A stretch of DNA of 64,000 bases from Methylovulum sp. (GCF_028687615.1 NZ_JAQTZU010000003.1:110913-174912); one strand, 5' to 3'. Shown: positions 1-9,952, numbered from the stretch's first letter. The notes: generated by a model from the sequence alone, not told the origin. Program-made: numbers and translations.

Positions 1-86
1 TACAAAGTCTAGTGTTGCATTAGAAATACGCGCCAATCAGACAAGCATGGCTAAAGCCCATCCACCACCGACTGAAAGAGGTTTTT

Positions 87-722
87 ATGATCCCCTTCAT
101 TGCGCCTAAACATAAAAGCTCAAGACTATTGGTCTACCCGTCCGAACCGCTAGAAATTGATTTTGGCGATTTGCTTAAGTCCATGACGGATGACGATTTC
201 GCGGATTTCTGCCAACGGCATCGGGATTTGCGGATTGAAATGGATCAGTTTGGAGAAATTACCATTATGTCACCCACCTACAGCGAAACAGGTGCAATCA
301 ACTTTGAATTAAGCGTCGATTTTGGCGTTTGGGCACGGGCAGACGGCACAGGCAAAGGCTTTGATTCCTCAACAGGTTTTATTCTGCCCAACGGGGCCAA
401 ACGTTCACCGGATTTGTCCTGGATAAAACTGGATAGATGGCTCGCCATACCTGCCGAACAGCGTAAAAAATTCGCCCCGATCTGCCCGGATTTTGTCGTT
501 GAAATCCGCTCGGCATCCGACTCACTCCCCAAATTACAAGCCAAAATGGCCGAATATATCGACAACGGTGCTTCGCTGGGCTGGCTACTGGATGTGATGA
601 ATAAAAAAGTCCACATCTACCAACCCAATACTACTGTGCAAATACTGGACAATCCCAGCGAAGTGTCCGGCGAGCCGTTGTTAACAGGCTTTGTTTTGCC
701 GATGCAGGCTATTTTTGTTTAG
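87..722 (+). CDS. Uma2 family (DUF820) putative endonuclease
   Basis: The 211-residue product carries the Uma2/DUF820 restriction-endonuclease-like core: SPDLSW at about 107-112 supplies the first catalytic Asp, PDFVVEI at 134-140 the Glu, and the helix LQAKMAEYIDNG follows at about 150-161. Family members are PD-(D/E)XK fold proteins, mostly of unproven function, and often occur in many copies per genome; two more lie in this window (6539 and 32165). The ATG is preceded by GAAAGAGG at a good distance, which supports the start. It appears to stand alone and is followed by a strong hairpin terminator at 901-931. The nuclease role is inferred from the family. Confidence 0.85.
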   Translation: MIPFIAPKHKSSRLLVYPSEPLEIDFGDLLKSMTDDDFADFCQRHRDLRIEMDQFGEITIMSPTYSETGAINFELSVDFGVWARADGTGKGFDSSTGFILPNGAKRSPDLSWIKLDRWLAIPAEQRKKFAPICPDFVVEIRSASDSLPKLQAKMAEYIDNGASLGWLLDVMNKKVHIYQPNTTVQILDNPSEVSGEPLLTGFVLPMQAIFV

Positions 723-900
723 AAAACAAGCTCGCCTATGCAGTGCATGATGCAAGGCATCTGCGCCCAATGCTTATGCAAACACGTCGATGCGGACAGT
801 GTTTGTGTATTCCTGCTACAACCAAGACCAGGATTTGGACAAAGTGGATTAATGGGTGGTGGTTGAAACCTGACGGTTTCCTATCGCCGGACATAACGGA

Positions 901-931
901 AAAGCCGGATGGGTTTACCATCCGGCTTTTT
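901..931 (+). terminator. Rho-independent terminator
   Basis: A 12-bp stem (AAAGCCGGATGG pairing with CCATCCGGCTTT) with a 5-nt loop is followed by a run of T. It lies about 180 bp after the Uma2 gene. The rest of 723-1058 has no convincing gene; the short ORF at 743-943 runs straight through this hairpin and looks accidental. Confidence 0.8.
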
Positions 932-1058
932 TATGAACATTAAAATTTATCCTGCTTCTGAAGAATAGATAATCAGTGCTTTCTTGGCTAATCCTTATTT
1001 TCCACCGTTGCACAAATTAGCCCTACAATAAGCCATCCACCTTATTCTAAAATCAGCC

Positions 1059-1373
1059 ATGACCCTAAACGAAATCCTCAAAGACTCTAACCGCTTCGCC
1101 ATTTTGTCAGAAAAGGAAGAACCGCTGGTTATACAAAAAGGCGATGTGCTGATAAACGGCACCGGCGTAGGGACGATTGGGCGTTCAGCCTGTTATTTGC
1201 ATGAGCAAAACGCGCTGCCCGATAATCACGTCACCATTTTAAGAACGGACAAAATCAATCCGATTTTTTTATCGGTTTATCTAAATTCCATTGCCGGAAA
1301 ATATCAGGTTGATAAATACTTTAAAGGTTCATCAGGCCAAATTGAGATTTATCCAAAAGACATAGAGAATTTT
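1059..1373 (+). pseudogene. Truncated type I restriction specificity (HsdS-like) fragment
   Basis: About 105 codons read as part of a target-recognition domain: GDVLINGTGVGTIGRSA, then NALPDNHVTILRTD and a segment ending SSGQIEIYPKDIENF. These phrases are typical of HsdS or fused type II specificity domains. The frame is open up to the last base before a 136-bp inverted-repeat element at 1374, after which the translation is unrelated. The start ATG may be fortuitous, because a full HsdS N-terminus is absent. I read it as a remnant broken by the mobile element; it is not the partner of the intact hsdS at 56 kb. Confidence 0.65.
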
Positions 1374-1509
1374 GGTAGTCCTGCAATCGGAATGATTTGT
1401 AAAAAGTCAAGCTTACCGATTTATTGGCTCGAATGCCCGTACTTCAAGGCGTACAGTCATCGCAATATTTTTTTGACAAATCTATTATCATTCCGATTGC
1501 AGGACTACC
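1374..1509. mobile_element. 136-bp MITE-like element, copy 1
   Basis: The element has perfect 23-bp terminal inverted repeats (outer part GGTAGTCCTGCAATCGGAAT) and no coding capacity. A second copy of the same length and orientation lies at 52424-52559 and differs at only a few positions. No clear target-site duplication is visible. It is inserted exactly at the break of an HsdS-like fragment on its left and joins a different gene remnant on its right. A non-autonomous transposon is the simplest reading; no matching transposase is in the window. Confidence 0.85.
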
Positions 1510-1689
1510 GAAAACTGTATTGCCGATGCCTCAGAACACACTGCTCATGGCCGTTTCCTAATCTTGCACTGGCAATCCGGTACAACCATTACTTTGCGTT
1601 TTGACCAAGGCGTAAGCTATTGGGCTTGTGCTGACAAATCGTCTATTTATTTTGACAACACAAGCTATTGGCAAAAGAAGAATATTTAA
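1510..1689 (+). pseudogene. C-terminal remnant of an unidentified protein
   Basis: Starting right after the MITE, one frame is open for 59 codons to a TAA, reading through ENCIADASEHTAHGRFLIL, then an LHWQSGTTITLRFDQGVSYW stretch and a Gln-Lys-Lys-Asn-Ile tail. The composition and the aromatic/Gly ending look like a real protein C-terminus; it faintly resembles the tails of some large DEAD/DEAH helicase-type defence proteins, but I cannot assign it. It has no start of its own and is in a different frame from the HsdS fragment, so the MITE sits between two unrelated broken genes. Confidence 0.5.
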
Positions 1690-1771
1690 AAACAAGCAGA
1701 ATGTTTTCACTATAAACATCGCTGTGTTCAATCCCGTGCATGAAATTTCCAGTTAATGGCAATAGTGGCAA

Positions 1772-1807
1772 ACCCAGCCAGGTTTTAAAACCTGGCTGGG
1801 TTTTTTT
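1772..1807. terminator. Palindromic terminator between convergent remnant and ftsH
   Basis: A perfect 30-nt palindrome built around CAGGTTTTAAAACCTG is followed on the plus strand by seven T. It lies only 4 bp beyond the ftsH stop. Related palindromes with the same core occur at 7201-7231 and 47068-47118, so it may belong to a dispersed repeat family that also serves as a terminator. Confidence 0.7.
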
Positions 1808-1810
1808 CTA

Positions 1811-3736
1811 TCAAAACAACGCCAGAAACTCCTCGCGTTGCACCACTTCTTTTTCCTGCAACAAAGCCGCCAGCCTGTCCAAAATGTCGCGGTTTTCGCT
1901 GATGATTTCATGGGCGCGATGCTCGCCTTCGCTGATTAAGGCCATGATTTCGGTGTCCAATATCCGCGCGGTTTCGTCACTGTAGTTACGGTATTCGGAG
2001 ATTTCGCTGTCCAGAAATTGCAGTTGTTGGCGTTTGCCGTAAGTCAATGCGCCCATGCGTTTGCTCATGCCCAGGCTACAAACCATGCTGCGGGCAATGT
2101 CGCTGGCTTTTTCCAAGTCGTTTTGCGCACCTGTGGAGACGTTGCCCAAGGCGATCCGCTCGGCGATGCGCCCACCCAGCAAAATGGCGATTTGGTCTTT
2201 CAGCTCGTTTTCTGTCAGTAAAAACTTTTCTTCTATCGGCAATTGCAGGGTGAATCCCAAAGCCGATACGCCGCGTGGAATGATGGATATTTTGTGTACC
2301 GGTTGGCCTGTCGGTATTTTTTCGGCGATCAACGCATGTCCGGCTTCATGATAGGCGACTCGGCGTTTTTCCTCGGTGTTTAAGGTGCGGTTTTTCTTTT
2401 CCGGGCCTGCCAGTATCCGGTCTATCGCCGCTTCAAAATCCGTCATTTCGATCTGTTTGTGATCCAGGCGCGTGGCGATGATGGCGGCTTCGTTGGCGAT
2501 GTTGGCCAAATCTGCACCGACCAGGCCGGGTGTGCGTTTGGCGATGACGGTGGCGTCAATATCAGCAGCCAAAGTCATGGCTTTGATATGCAATTTGAGA
2601 ATTTCGATACGGTCTTGCAAATCCGGTTTATCGACGATGATCTGACGGTCAAAACGGCCGGAACGCAACAAGGCTTTGTCGAGGATTTCCGGGCGGTTGG
2701 TTGCCGCCATGACGATCACGCCGACTGAGGTGTCGAAACCGTCCATTTCGGTCAGCAATTGGTTGAGGGTTTGTTCCCGCTCATCATGGCTGCCCATCAC
2801 GTTCGGGCCGCTGCGTGAGCGGCCTATCGCGTCCAGTTCGTCGATAAAAATGATGCACGGGGCTTTGCCACGCGCTTGTTCAAACAACTCACGCACCCGC
2901 GCCGCGCCGACACCGACAAATAGTTCGATAAATTCAGAACCGCTGATATTAAAAAAGGGTACGCCCGCTTCTCCAGCCACGGCACGGGCCAACAGGGTTT
3001 TGCCGGTTCCAGGAGGGCCGACCAGCAACACGCCTTTGGGCATGTGCCCGCCCAATTTGTGGATTTTGTCCGGCGTTTTTAAAAAGTCTATCGCTTCTTT
3101 GAGTTCTTGTTTGGCACTGTCCGCACCGGCGACATCATTAAATGTCACTTTCGGTAATGAATCGGGGTGGATCTGGCCTTTGTTGCCTAGGTTCAAAATA
3201 CCGCGTTGCATCCCGGAGCTGCGGCGCATCATCCATGACCAGATCGCCACTAACAGTAAAATTGGCAAGACCCAGTTCAGGAAAAAATTGACCAGCCAGT
3301 TTTCGCCGCTTCTGACCACATAATCGACGTTGTTTTCTTGCAGCAGCTTCGCCAAATCCGTTTGCCACAAGGGCACGGTCAAAAACTGTTGCGGCTGGGC
3401 GTTGGCCTTATCCGGCTTGATAGTGCCGGAAATAAAGCGTTCGGTGACAATGGCTTTGTCAATTTTTGCCGATTTGACATCATTTAAGAATTGGCTATAG
3501 GAAATTTCCCGGCCCTCCATTGTGTTGCTGGTATTGAAAATCACCAAAACTACGATAAAAAGCGCGATAAAAGCGAATAATCGTTTTGGGTTGGGAGGGG
3601 TATCGTCTGGTGGGGTTTTATTGGGGCGTTCAATGGCTTTGCCGAAAAAATCCAGCAGCATTTCCAGCCATTGTTTTAGGGTTTGGTAAATCTTGCCCAA
3701 CAGACTGGCAAAGCCGCCATTTGTATTTTTATTCAT
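1811..3736 (-). CDS. ftsH: ATP-dependent zinc metalloprotease FtsH
   Basis: This membrane-anchored AAA+ protease degrades damaged or short-lived membrane and cytosolic proteins as a hexamer at the inner membrane. The 641-residue product has transmembrane segments at about 53-70 and 152-170, Walker A GPPGTGKT at 240-247, Walker B IIFIDE at about 295-300, the SRH around RSGRFDR and the zinc motif HEAGH at 463-467. The open frame extends 62 codons further upstream, but the ATG at 3736 has a strong GGGAGAGG ribosome site and gives the normal length. It is not next to ftsJ/rlmE as the canonical copy usually is, so it may be a second ftsH. The upstream gene is divergent. Confidence 0.95.
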   Translation of the reverse strand: MNKNTNGGFASLLGKIYQTLKQWLEMLLDFFGKAIERPNKTPPDDTPPNPKRLFAFIALFIVVLVIFNTSNTMEGREISYSQFLNDVKSAKIDKAIVTERFISGTIKPDKANAQPQQFLTVPLWQTDLAKLLQENNVDYVVRSGENWLVNFFLNWVLPILLLVAIWSWMMRRSSGMQRGILNLGNKGQIHPDSLPKVTFNDVAGADSAKQELKEAIDFLKTPDKIHKLGGHMPKGVLLVGPPGTGKTLLARAVAGEAGVPFFNISGSEFIELFVGVGAARVRELFEQARGKAPCIIFIDELDAIGRSRSGPNVMGSHDEREQTLNQLLTEMDGFDTSVGVIVMAATNRPEILDKALLRSGRFDRQIIVDKPDLQDRIEILKLHIKAMTLAADIDATVIAKRTPGLVGADLANIANEAAIIATRLDHKQIEMTDFEAAIDRILAGPEKKNRTLNTEEKRRVAYHEAGHALIAEKIPTGQPVHKISIIPRGVSALGFTLQLPIEEKFLLTENELKDQIAILLGGRIAERIALGNVSTGAQNDLEKASDIARSMVCSLGMSKRMGALTYGKRQQLQFLDSEISEYRNYSDETARILDTEIMALISEGEHRAHEIISENRDILDRLAALLQEKEVVQREEFLALF

Positions 3737-4024
3737 AAACTGCCTCTCCCGTAGTAAACAAACGATGATAGAAGTTAAAGCCACATGGGTATTTTGCCGC
3801 CCTGACGATATAGGGCTTATGAGAAAACAACATTTATATATCTTCTTGACTATACCCGCCGCAAGCAAGCTGGACAAGCGATATTGGTTTGGCAAGCATT
3901 TAAACTGAAATGGAATTATCAACTAAACCCCCTGTTCTCAATCCCGTTTGTGCAACACATATCATCGCAATGGTAAAAAATGCTAAAATCAACGGCTTAA
4001 TTATTTTTCTGGTTGCCTTGATTC

Positions 4025-6415
4025 ATGCCCAATACCCAAAAACTGCCTGTCACCTCGTTAAAACTGAACGTCGATCTGGACGGTTTTGATTTTCCTGACC
4101 CACCGCTTTGTCCCCCCAATATTTTAGGCCAAGCCAGGGCAAGGTCGGCATTGGAATTTGGCATTGCCATGCCCCAGTCTGGTTATCATGTTTTTGTCAT
4201 GGGGGAACCGGGCATGGGGCGGTTGACGATGATCAACCAACAGTTGGATAAGGTGGCGGCAACCTTGCCGACGCCGGCTTCTTACGCTTACGCCCATAAC
4301 TTTGAAAATCCTAGGGAGCCTATAGCGATAGCTTTACCGGCTGAATACGGGCAATTGTTCGGCAAAGACATTGAAAAATTATTGGATGGCCTGCTGGAAA
4401 TTTTTCCGGTCGCATTTGAAAGCCCGGCGTATCAGCAAAAAAAGACCGCCATCGAACGCCAATTCAATCAGAATTATCAACAGGCGATTGATAGTGTCGA
4501 TAAAAAAGCCAGGGCTATGAGCATCGCACTGTTCCGTGAAGATGACAATATCACCTTTGCGCCCATCCACGGCAACAAAACCCTCAATGAAAAACAATTC
4601 AGCCAATTGCCGGAGGCGGAGCGTGAAATGTTTCACTGCCAAGTCGAAGAGCTGGAAGATTTTCTAAGCGAAGTGCTGCTGGAAATGCCGTTGTGGCGGC
4701 GGCAAGTGTTGGAAAAAATCAAGCAACTGGACAATGACACCATCAAGCAAGAACTCCAGCCCTTGTTTATCGAACTCCACGATAAATATCTCGCCATTGA
4801 TGATGTCATCAGCTATTTATCCGCCTTGGAGCAACAACTGTACACCACCATCTGCGATGAACTAATGCCCACGCGGACATCGGATTCACTCAGCCATGCC
4901 GCTAAACGCGCCCGCTTGTTTGAGCAATTCGCGCCGAATATCCTGGTCGACCATTCGCAAGACAGCGGTGCGCCCGTGGTTTATCAAGCCCATCCGACTT
5001 ACCAAAACCTGTTCGGACGCATTGAATACGCCAGCGAACAAGGTATGTGGGTCACGCATTACCAGCGGATTTGCAAAGGTTCGTTGCATAAGGCCAACGG
5101 CGGTTATTTGATCCTCGATGCCGAAAAGCTGTTGGAATATCCGTTTGTTTGGGACGCGCTGAAACGGGCGTTAAAGTCCGGCACTATCGACATTGAATCG
5201 CCGTATTCGGAAATGGGCATCAGCACGATGACCTTAAGACCGGAATTGATCCCGCTGAATGTCAAAATCATCCTGGTTGGTTCCGGCGATATTTATTATT
5301 TGCTGGAAGAGCTGGATAACGAATTCAATGAAATGTTTAAAGTGCTGGCGGATTTTGATTATGAAATTCCGATTACACCCGAATCCATGCAACATTTCGC
5401 GATATTGGCGAACAAGCACGCCGCTGATTCCGGCGTAAAACTGTTGACCAAGGCGGCGATTGCCAGTTTGATGGAACACAGTTGCCGGCTTGCCGAAAAT
5501 CAGCACCGCTTCTCGGCACATATCAATGACTCGCTCGAACTCATCGGCGAAGCCAGCCTGTTTGCCAAACAAGCCGCTAGCGGACAACTAGAGCGCATCC
5601 ATATTGAACAAGCCTTGGCGGCCCGCGAATACCGCAATGGCGGGCTCTCGCAACGCATTCTCGAAGACATGCTGGACGGCACGATTTTGATCGATACCCA
5701 CGGCGAAGCGATAGGCAAAATCAATGGCTTGACGGTGCTGACTATCGGTGGCAGCAGTTTCGGCGCCCCCGCCCGCATCACCACCACCGTTTATCCAGGC
5801 TCACGCGGCATCGTCGATATTGAACGCGAAGCCGAATTGGGCGAGGCGATACATTCCAAAGGCGTGATGATTTTGACGGGCTATTTGGGGCATTTTTATG
5901 CCCAGCAATTCCCGTTGGCGATTTCCGCCAGCATCGCCATCGAACAATCGTACAGCGCGATAGACGGCGATAGCGCGTCACTCGCCGAGTTGTGCTGCCT
6001 GATTTCCGCGCTGACCCGTATCCCGATCAAGCAAGCCTTTGCCGTGACGGGTTCGATCAACCAATACGGCGAAGTGCAGGCCATCGGCGGCGTCAATGAA
6101 AAAATCGAAGGCTTTTTCAGATTATGCCAAATGCGCGGTTTGACCGGAGAGCAAGCCGTCATTATCCCGGCGGTAAACAAACGCAACCTGATGTTGAAAC
6201 AGGATGTGATTGATGCCGTGGCGCAAGGCTTGTTTACGGTTTACACTGTCAACAGCGTCGATGAAACGCTGGAATTATTGACCGGACACCTGGCGGGAGA
6301 AGCCGATGCGGAGGGTAATTACCCAGAAAACAGCATCAACTTCAAGGCCATTTCACGGTTGAAAGAAATTTCAGAAATGGCGGGGGATGATGAACATAAG
6401 GAAGAGGGATGTTGA
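4025..6415 (+). CDS. Lon-family AAA protease (LonB/YcbZ-like)
   Basis: The 796-residue product belongs to the Lon-like family with an AAA_32 N-terminal part and a C-terminal S16 serine-lysine protease domain. The catalytic Ser is in GDSASLAEL near residue 650 and the Lys is in the VNEKIEGFF segment near 691. The P-loop region at 60-68 reads GEPGMGRLT, with Arg in place of the usual Lys; I believe such degenerate P-loops are common in this subfamily. It lacks the N-terminal substrate domain of classical Lon. It is transcribed divergently from ftsH, so two quality-control proteases share a 290-bp intergenic region. Substrates are not known from the sequence. Confidence 0.9.
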   Translation: MPNTQKLPVTSLKLNVDLDGFDFPDPPLCPPNILGQARARSALEFGIAMPQSGYHVFVMGEPGMGRLTMINQQLDKVAATLPTPASYAYAHNFENPREPIAIALPAEYGQLFGKDIEKLLDGLLEIFPVAFESPAYQQKKTAIERQFNQNYQQAIDSVDKKARAMSIALFREDDNITFAPIHGNKTLNEKQFSQLPEAEREMFHCQVEELEDFLSEVLLEMPLWRRQVLEKIKQLDNDTIKQELQPLFIELHDKYLAIDDVISYLSALEQQLYTTICDELMPTRTSDSLSHAAKRARLFEQFAPNILVDHSQDSGAPVVYQAHPTYQNLFGRIEYASEQGMWVTHYQRICKGSLHKANGGYLILDAEKLLEYPFVWDALKRALKSGTIDIESPYSEMGISTMTLRPELIPLNVKIILVGSGDIYYLLEELDNEFNEMFKVLADFDYEIPITPESMQHFAILANKHAADSGVKLLTKAAIASLMEHSCRLAENQHRFSAHINDSLELIGEASLFAKQAASGQLERIHIEQALAAREYRNGGLSQRILEDMLDGTILIDTHGEAIGKINGLTVLTIGGSSFGAPARITTTVYPGSRGIVDIEREAELGEAIHSKGVMILTGYLGHFYAQQFPLAISASIAIEQSYSAIDGDSASLAELCCLISALTRIPIKQAFAVTGSINQYGEVQAIGGVNEKIEGFFRLCQMRGLTGEQAVIIPAVNKRNLMLKQDVIDAVAQGLFTVYTVNSVDETLELLTGHLAGEADAEGNYPENSINFKAISRLKEISEMAGDDEHKEEGC

Positions 6416-6538
6416 TGTTTTTATGTTGGAATTGGAGCTTTGGGGTTTTGAAGCTGTTCAACTGGCTTCAAGGAATTCCCGCACAATCCACGTCTGCCGC
6501 TATAATGCAAAATCCCTGATACAGCAACGAGGTGGCCC

Positions 6539-7144
6539 ATGTCTGCCGTAATCCAACAAACAAGCTACACCGCCGAAGAATATTTAACGCTGGAACGTAA
6601 CGCGCCCTATAAAAGCGAGTTCCACAATGGACAAATTTTTGCCATGACCGGAGCCAGCCGCAAGCATAATTTGGTTTCGATAAATATTGCTGCGGAATTG
6701 CGTAGCCAACTCAAAAAACGCCCCTGCGAAGCCTACATCAATGACATGCGGGTCAAAGCTGCTGAAATGCGTAGTTATTATTACCCAGACATTGCGGTTG
6801 TTTGTGGGGTCGCGCGATTCGAGGACAATATGCTCGATACGCTATTGAATCCGACGGTGGTGATCGAAGTGTTGTCGCCTTCCACCGAAGCTTATGACCG
6901 TGGCGGCAAATTTAGTCATTACCGTAAAATTGCTAGCTTGCGCGAGTATTTGCTGGTGGCGCAAGACCAGCCGATTATCGAGTGTTTTACGCGGCAGGAA
7001 AACGGCTGGGTGTTGACGGAAACAACGGGGCTTGATGCGGTTGTGAAACTGGCAAGCATTGATTGCTCGCTGAGTTTGCGCGAAGTTTACGATAAGGTGC
7101 TGGATGATATGGCAGATGGGCGGAGCGTTGATCAGGCGTCATAA
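6539..7144 (+). CDS. Uma2 family (DUF820) putative endonuclease
   Basis: The product of 201 residues has the family landmarks YYPDIAVVC at 81-89 and VVIEVLSPST at 107-116, followed by the GGKFSHYRKI helix that carries the conserved Lys/Tyr region. An ACGAGGTGG ribosome site precedes the ATG. It differs clearly from the Uma2 copy at 87 (different N-terminus, with a TAEEYL motif), so the copies are not recent duplicates. It stands alone and is followed by a repeat-rich intergenic stretch. Nuclease activity is inferred only from family membership. Confidence 0.9.
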   Translation: MSAVIQQTSYTAEEYLTLERNAPYKSEFHNGQIFAMTGASRKHNLVSINIAAELRSQLKKRPCEAYINDMRVKAAEMRSYYYPDIAVVCGVARFEDNMLDTLLNPTVVIEVLSPSTEAYDRGGKFSHYRKIASLREYLLVAQDQPIIECFTRQENGWVLTETTGLDAVVKLASIDCSLSLREVYDKVLDDMADGRSVDQAS

Positions 7145-7154
7145 CCCGCAATAG

Positions 7155-7294
7155 TAAGCGAGGGCTACCAACTTAAGGCGGGACAAAAAGACCTGATCTA
7201 GAGCTGTCAGGTTTTTAAAACCTGACAGCTCTAAAGTCCTGCGAGTAATTGGGAAGTTACCTCTGCCCCGCCTTAAGTTGGTAGCCTAAGCGAG
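7155..7294. mobile_element. 124-bp MITE with 20-bp TIRs and 8-bp target duplication
   Basis: The element at 7163-7286 has perfect terminal inverted repeats GGCTACCAACTTAAGGCGGG (7163-7182 and inverted at 7267-7286). It is flanked by the 8-bp direct repeat TAAGCGAG at 7155-7162 and 7287-7294. Inside is the palindrome at 7201-7231 with a CAGGTTTT-AAAACCTG-like core. An 8-bp duplication fits IS1595-type and some other transposases. It is too short to code for a protein, so it must have been moved in trans. Confidence 0.9.
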
Positions 7295-7302
7295 TGGATA
7301 CA

Positions 7303-7438
7303 AGCCCGTATGGGGGGGGTATGGAATACGGGATTTTTCAGTGCTGATATGTCGTGTTTCATTGTTTTTCGCGTGTTTTGGGGAATTGCATGTTGTGCGG
7401 CTTCGACCCCCGTATTCCGCTACCGCTGCATACGGGCT
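7303..7438. repeat. Inverted pair of CCCGTATG...GAATACGGG palindromic repeats
   Basis: AGCCCGTATG, a short spacer and GAATACGGG (7303-7332) recur in opposite orientation at 7408-7438, enclosing about 75 bp of non-coding DNA. A third copy sits at 40100-40129. This looks like a REP-type dispersed repeat; the ORF drawn through 7354-7683 crosses it and is not credible. Confidence 0.65.
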
Positions 7439-7465
7439 ACTGGCTGAACTTATTTTCGATTAAAC

Positions 7466-7502
7466 AAAAGCCTCGGTTGCTTTCAACAACCGAGGCTTTT
7501 TT
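7466..7502. terminator. Bidirectional terminator after the outer-membrane gene
   Basis: A 14-bp perfect stem (AAAAGCCTCGGTTG with its complement at 7487-7500) has a 7-nt loop and A/T runs on both sides, so it can work on either strand. The nearest gene end is the minus-strand barrel protein stopping at 7540. Confidence 0.85.
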
Positions 7503-7539
7503 GTTCAAATCGGATGGGATTAAAGTGTCTATTCTAAAA

Positions 7540-8313
7540 TCACAAATCAAAATGGGCAGCCAAACCGAAAATCAACTGGTGGTTGACCGTTTCGGTGTTG
7601 ATTGTGCCGCCGCCTTTCAGGTCATCTTCAACATCGACATAAGTCAATTTATATTCGGCAAAAGCCGAGACATATTTGATTAAATCATAATTGACGCCCA
7701 TCATGCCATTGATGACAGGGCCGGCACCCCACTGATATTCGTAAGTTTGGGTTCCGTTAATCACAGCTTCGACATGAGGGACGCTAAAGCCCGCTCCCAA
7801 ACCGGTATACAACTGCATACGGCCTAACAAGGTGTTGTCACGTTGACCTGCTGGAAACCAACGGTATTGGCCGTTAAAGGTCAAGGTGTTGACGCCATGT
7901 GACATGTTAAAGTCCTGGATGTGGTTGCTAATTGGCTCTACGCCATTGACGGGATTGCCATTCAAATCCGTGCCGTTGATTTGCGCATTATTGTCATAGT
8001 TCAGATAGTTTTTAAGATGGGCAAAGTCTATGGACAAACCCCAATTGGGCGCATCATCAAACCAATAACCCAAGCGTGCCCCGTAAAATACGGGTTCTTC
8101 AAAAGAATTGTCTTCCCAGCTCACATCGCTGAAATTCAGGTTGGTTTTGCCCTGCGTCAAATTCAAATCACCATTATCAATGAATGATTGTCCTGCATAG
8201 ATGGCAACATTGATTTCGGCACTTGCTAAAGATGTCACTAACAACCCGGTCAGCAGTGTAAGCATTTTTATTCTGGTGGGTACGCCTCTGGCAATTGCTG
8301 TCTTTTGCTTCAT
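7540..8313 (-). CDS. Outer-membrane beta-barrel protein
   Basis: The 257-residue product has a signal peptide (basic start, hydrophobic core MLTLLTGLLVTSLASA at about 17-32, cleavage before EIN) and then alternating amphipathic strands rich in Tyr, Gly, Asn and Asp. It ends HFDL, close to the aromatic ending of outer-membrane barrels. Its length suits an 8-stranded OmpA/OmpW-like or lipid-modifying barrel, but no specific family signature is visible. The start is not certain: a weak AGGA lies 11 bases before the chosen ATG. It is a single gene between terminator hairpins and yifB, with its own promoter probably in 8314-8440. Confidence 0.75.
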   Translation of the reverse strand: MKQKTAIARGVPTRIKMLTLLTGLLVTSLASAEINVAIYAGQSFIDNGDLNLTQGKTNLNFSDVSWEDNSFEEPVFYGARLGYWFDDAPNWGLSIDFAHLKNYLNYDNNAQINGTDLNGNPVNGVEPISNHIQDFNMSHGVNTLTFNGQYRWFPAGQRDNTLLGRMQLYTGLGAGFSVPHVEAVINGTQTYEYQWGAGPVINGMMGVNYDLIKYVSAFAEYKLTYVDVEDDLKGGGTINTETVNHQLIFGLAAHFDL

Positions 8314-8440
8314 TTTTATAGATTTCCTGTGCTGGTTAAGACAAACTCAAAATACGCATGGGTGATTGTTTTTGAGCCGGTAAAAATGCTTACCTTACCA
8401 TTTTTGGGCTATTTTTGGCAAAGATTGCGTTAGCAATTGC

Positions 8441-9952
8441 TTAAGTGCTTCTGTCCAATTTACGGTAACTGATGGCTTCACTTAAATGAGGGATTTGAAT
8501 TTGCGGTGATTGCGCGAGGTCGGCAATAGTGCGGGCGAGTTTTAAAATGCGGTGATAGGCGCGGTTTGATAAGCCAAATTTGTCCATTGCCTGCTCCAGT
8601 AAACGGTGTCCGGCTTCGGGCAATTCGCAGACGATTTTGACTTCTTTCGCGCTCAAGGCCGAATTGGCTTTGCCGGAACGCGCCAAGGCAATATTGCGTG
8701 CCGCCACCACCCGCGCCCGAATCGCCGCACTGCTTTCTTCGCCCGTCGCCGAACCTTTACGCAAGACTTCATGCGGCACATGCGGCACTTCCAGGTGCAT
8801 GTCGATACGGTCTAGCAAGGGGCCTGAAATCCGTCCGCGATAACGGGCGACTTGCTCGGATGTGCAATGGCAACGGCCTGACGCATCGCCCAAATAGCCG
8901 CAAGGGCAAGGGTTCATCGCCGCAACCAATTGGAAACGCGCGGGAAAATCGGCTTGGCGGTTGGCGCGGGAAATGGTGATGTGTCCGGTTTCCAAGGGTT
9001 CGCGCAAAACTTCCAAGACTTTGCGGTCAAATTCCGGCAGTTCATCCAAAAATAACGTGCCGTTATGCGCAAGCGAGATTTCCCCAGGTTTAGGATTGCT
9101 GCCGCCACCCACCAAGGCCGCCGCCGACGCGGTGTGATGGGGTGAGCGAAACGGCGGTTTCAGCCAATTATTGACATTAAAGCCTTGGTCGCTAATCGAT
9201 GCAATCGCGGCGGTTTCCTGCGCCTGTTGTTCGGTCAACAACGGCAAAATCGTCGGCAAACGCGAGGCGATCATGGATTTGCCCGTACCCGGCGGGCCTA
9301 GCATCAAGATGTTATGTGAACCCGCCGCGGCAATCTCAAACGCGCGTTTGACGTGGTATTGCCCATGCACATCGGCAAAATCCAATTCATGCAGCGTCGG
9401 TTCGGGTTCGGTTTGTTGGCTTTGCATGTCGATTTGCGTCTGCCCGCTCAAATGCGCACAGATTTGCAATAAATGCTCGGCGGGGATAATCTCCAAGCCC
9501 TTCACTAAGGCCGCTTCGGCGGTGTTTTCCTTAGGCACAATCAGTTTCCGCCCCTGCTTACGCGCTTGCAACGCAACCGGCAACACGCCGATGACAGGCC
9601 GCAATTCCCCGCCTAAGGACAATTCGCCGATACATTCATATTCCGCCAACCGCGCGGTGGGAATCTGCCCCGAAGCCGCCAAAATGCCTAGCGCGATGGC
9701 TAAGTCAAAACGCCCGCCTTCTTTCGGCAAATCAGCAGGGGCGAGGTTGATGGTGATGCGCTGCATCGGAAAATCAAACTGCGAATTTAGCAAGGCCCCG
9801 CGCACCCTGTCTTTGCTTTCCTTCACCGCCGTTTCGGGCAAACCGACGATGGACAAAGCAGGCAAACCATTGGAGACATGCACTTCGACGGTGACGAGCG
9901 GCGCGTCAATACCGGAACGGCCCCGGCTGTAGATGACGGCTAGGGATGACAT
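8441..9952 (-). CDS. comM: YifB/ComM family Mg-chelatase-like AAA ATPase
   Basis: The 503-residue product has an N-terminal Lon-C-like domain (SRGRSGIDAPLVTVEVHVS, then the ITINLAPADLPKEGG motif near 66-80), the Mg-chelatase-type AAA core with Walker A GPPGTGKS at 219-226, the phrase GTLFLDELPEF as Walker B and a C-terminal lid domain. Length and order match YifB/ComM exactly. In naturally transformable bacteria ComM is a hexameric helicase that promotes branch migration during integration of foreign DNA. No competence genes are adjacent, so that role is inferred from the family. Confidence 0.95.
   Translation of the reverse strand: MSSLAVIYSRGRSGIDAPLVTVEVHVSNGLPALSIVGLPETAVKESKDRVRGALLNSQFDFPMQRITINLAPADLPKEGGRFDLAIALGILAASGQIPTARLAEYECIGELSLGGELRPVIGVLPVALQARKQGRKLIVPKENTAEAALVKGLEIIPAEHLLQICAHLSGQTQIDMQSQQTEPEPTLHELDFADVHGQYHVKRAFEIAAAGSHNILMLGPPGTGKSMIASRLPTILPLLTEQQAQETAAIASISDQGFNVNNWLKPPFRSPHHTASAAALVGGGSNPKPGEISLAHNGTLFLDELPEFDRKVLEVLREPLETGHITISRANRQADFPARFQLVAAMNPCPCGYLGDASGRCHCTSEQVARYRGRISGPLLDRIDMHLEVPHVPHEVLRKGSATGEESSAAIRARVVAARNIALARSGKANSALSAKEVKIVCELPEAGHRLLEQAMDKFGLSNRAYHRILKLARTIADLAQSPQIQIPHLSEAISYRKLDRST

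Noticed and set aside
743..943. 66-codon plus-strand ORF after the first Uma2 gene
   Set aside because: It runs through a strong terminator hairpin, has no ribosome site and no familiar features.
1366..1517. Target-site duplication around MITE copy 1
   Set aside because: Flanks TTTT and GAAA do not match; none is claimed.
7354..7683. 109-codon plus-strand ORF
   Set aside because: It crosses palindromic repeats and a bidirectional terminator and overlaps the barrel protein on the other strand.
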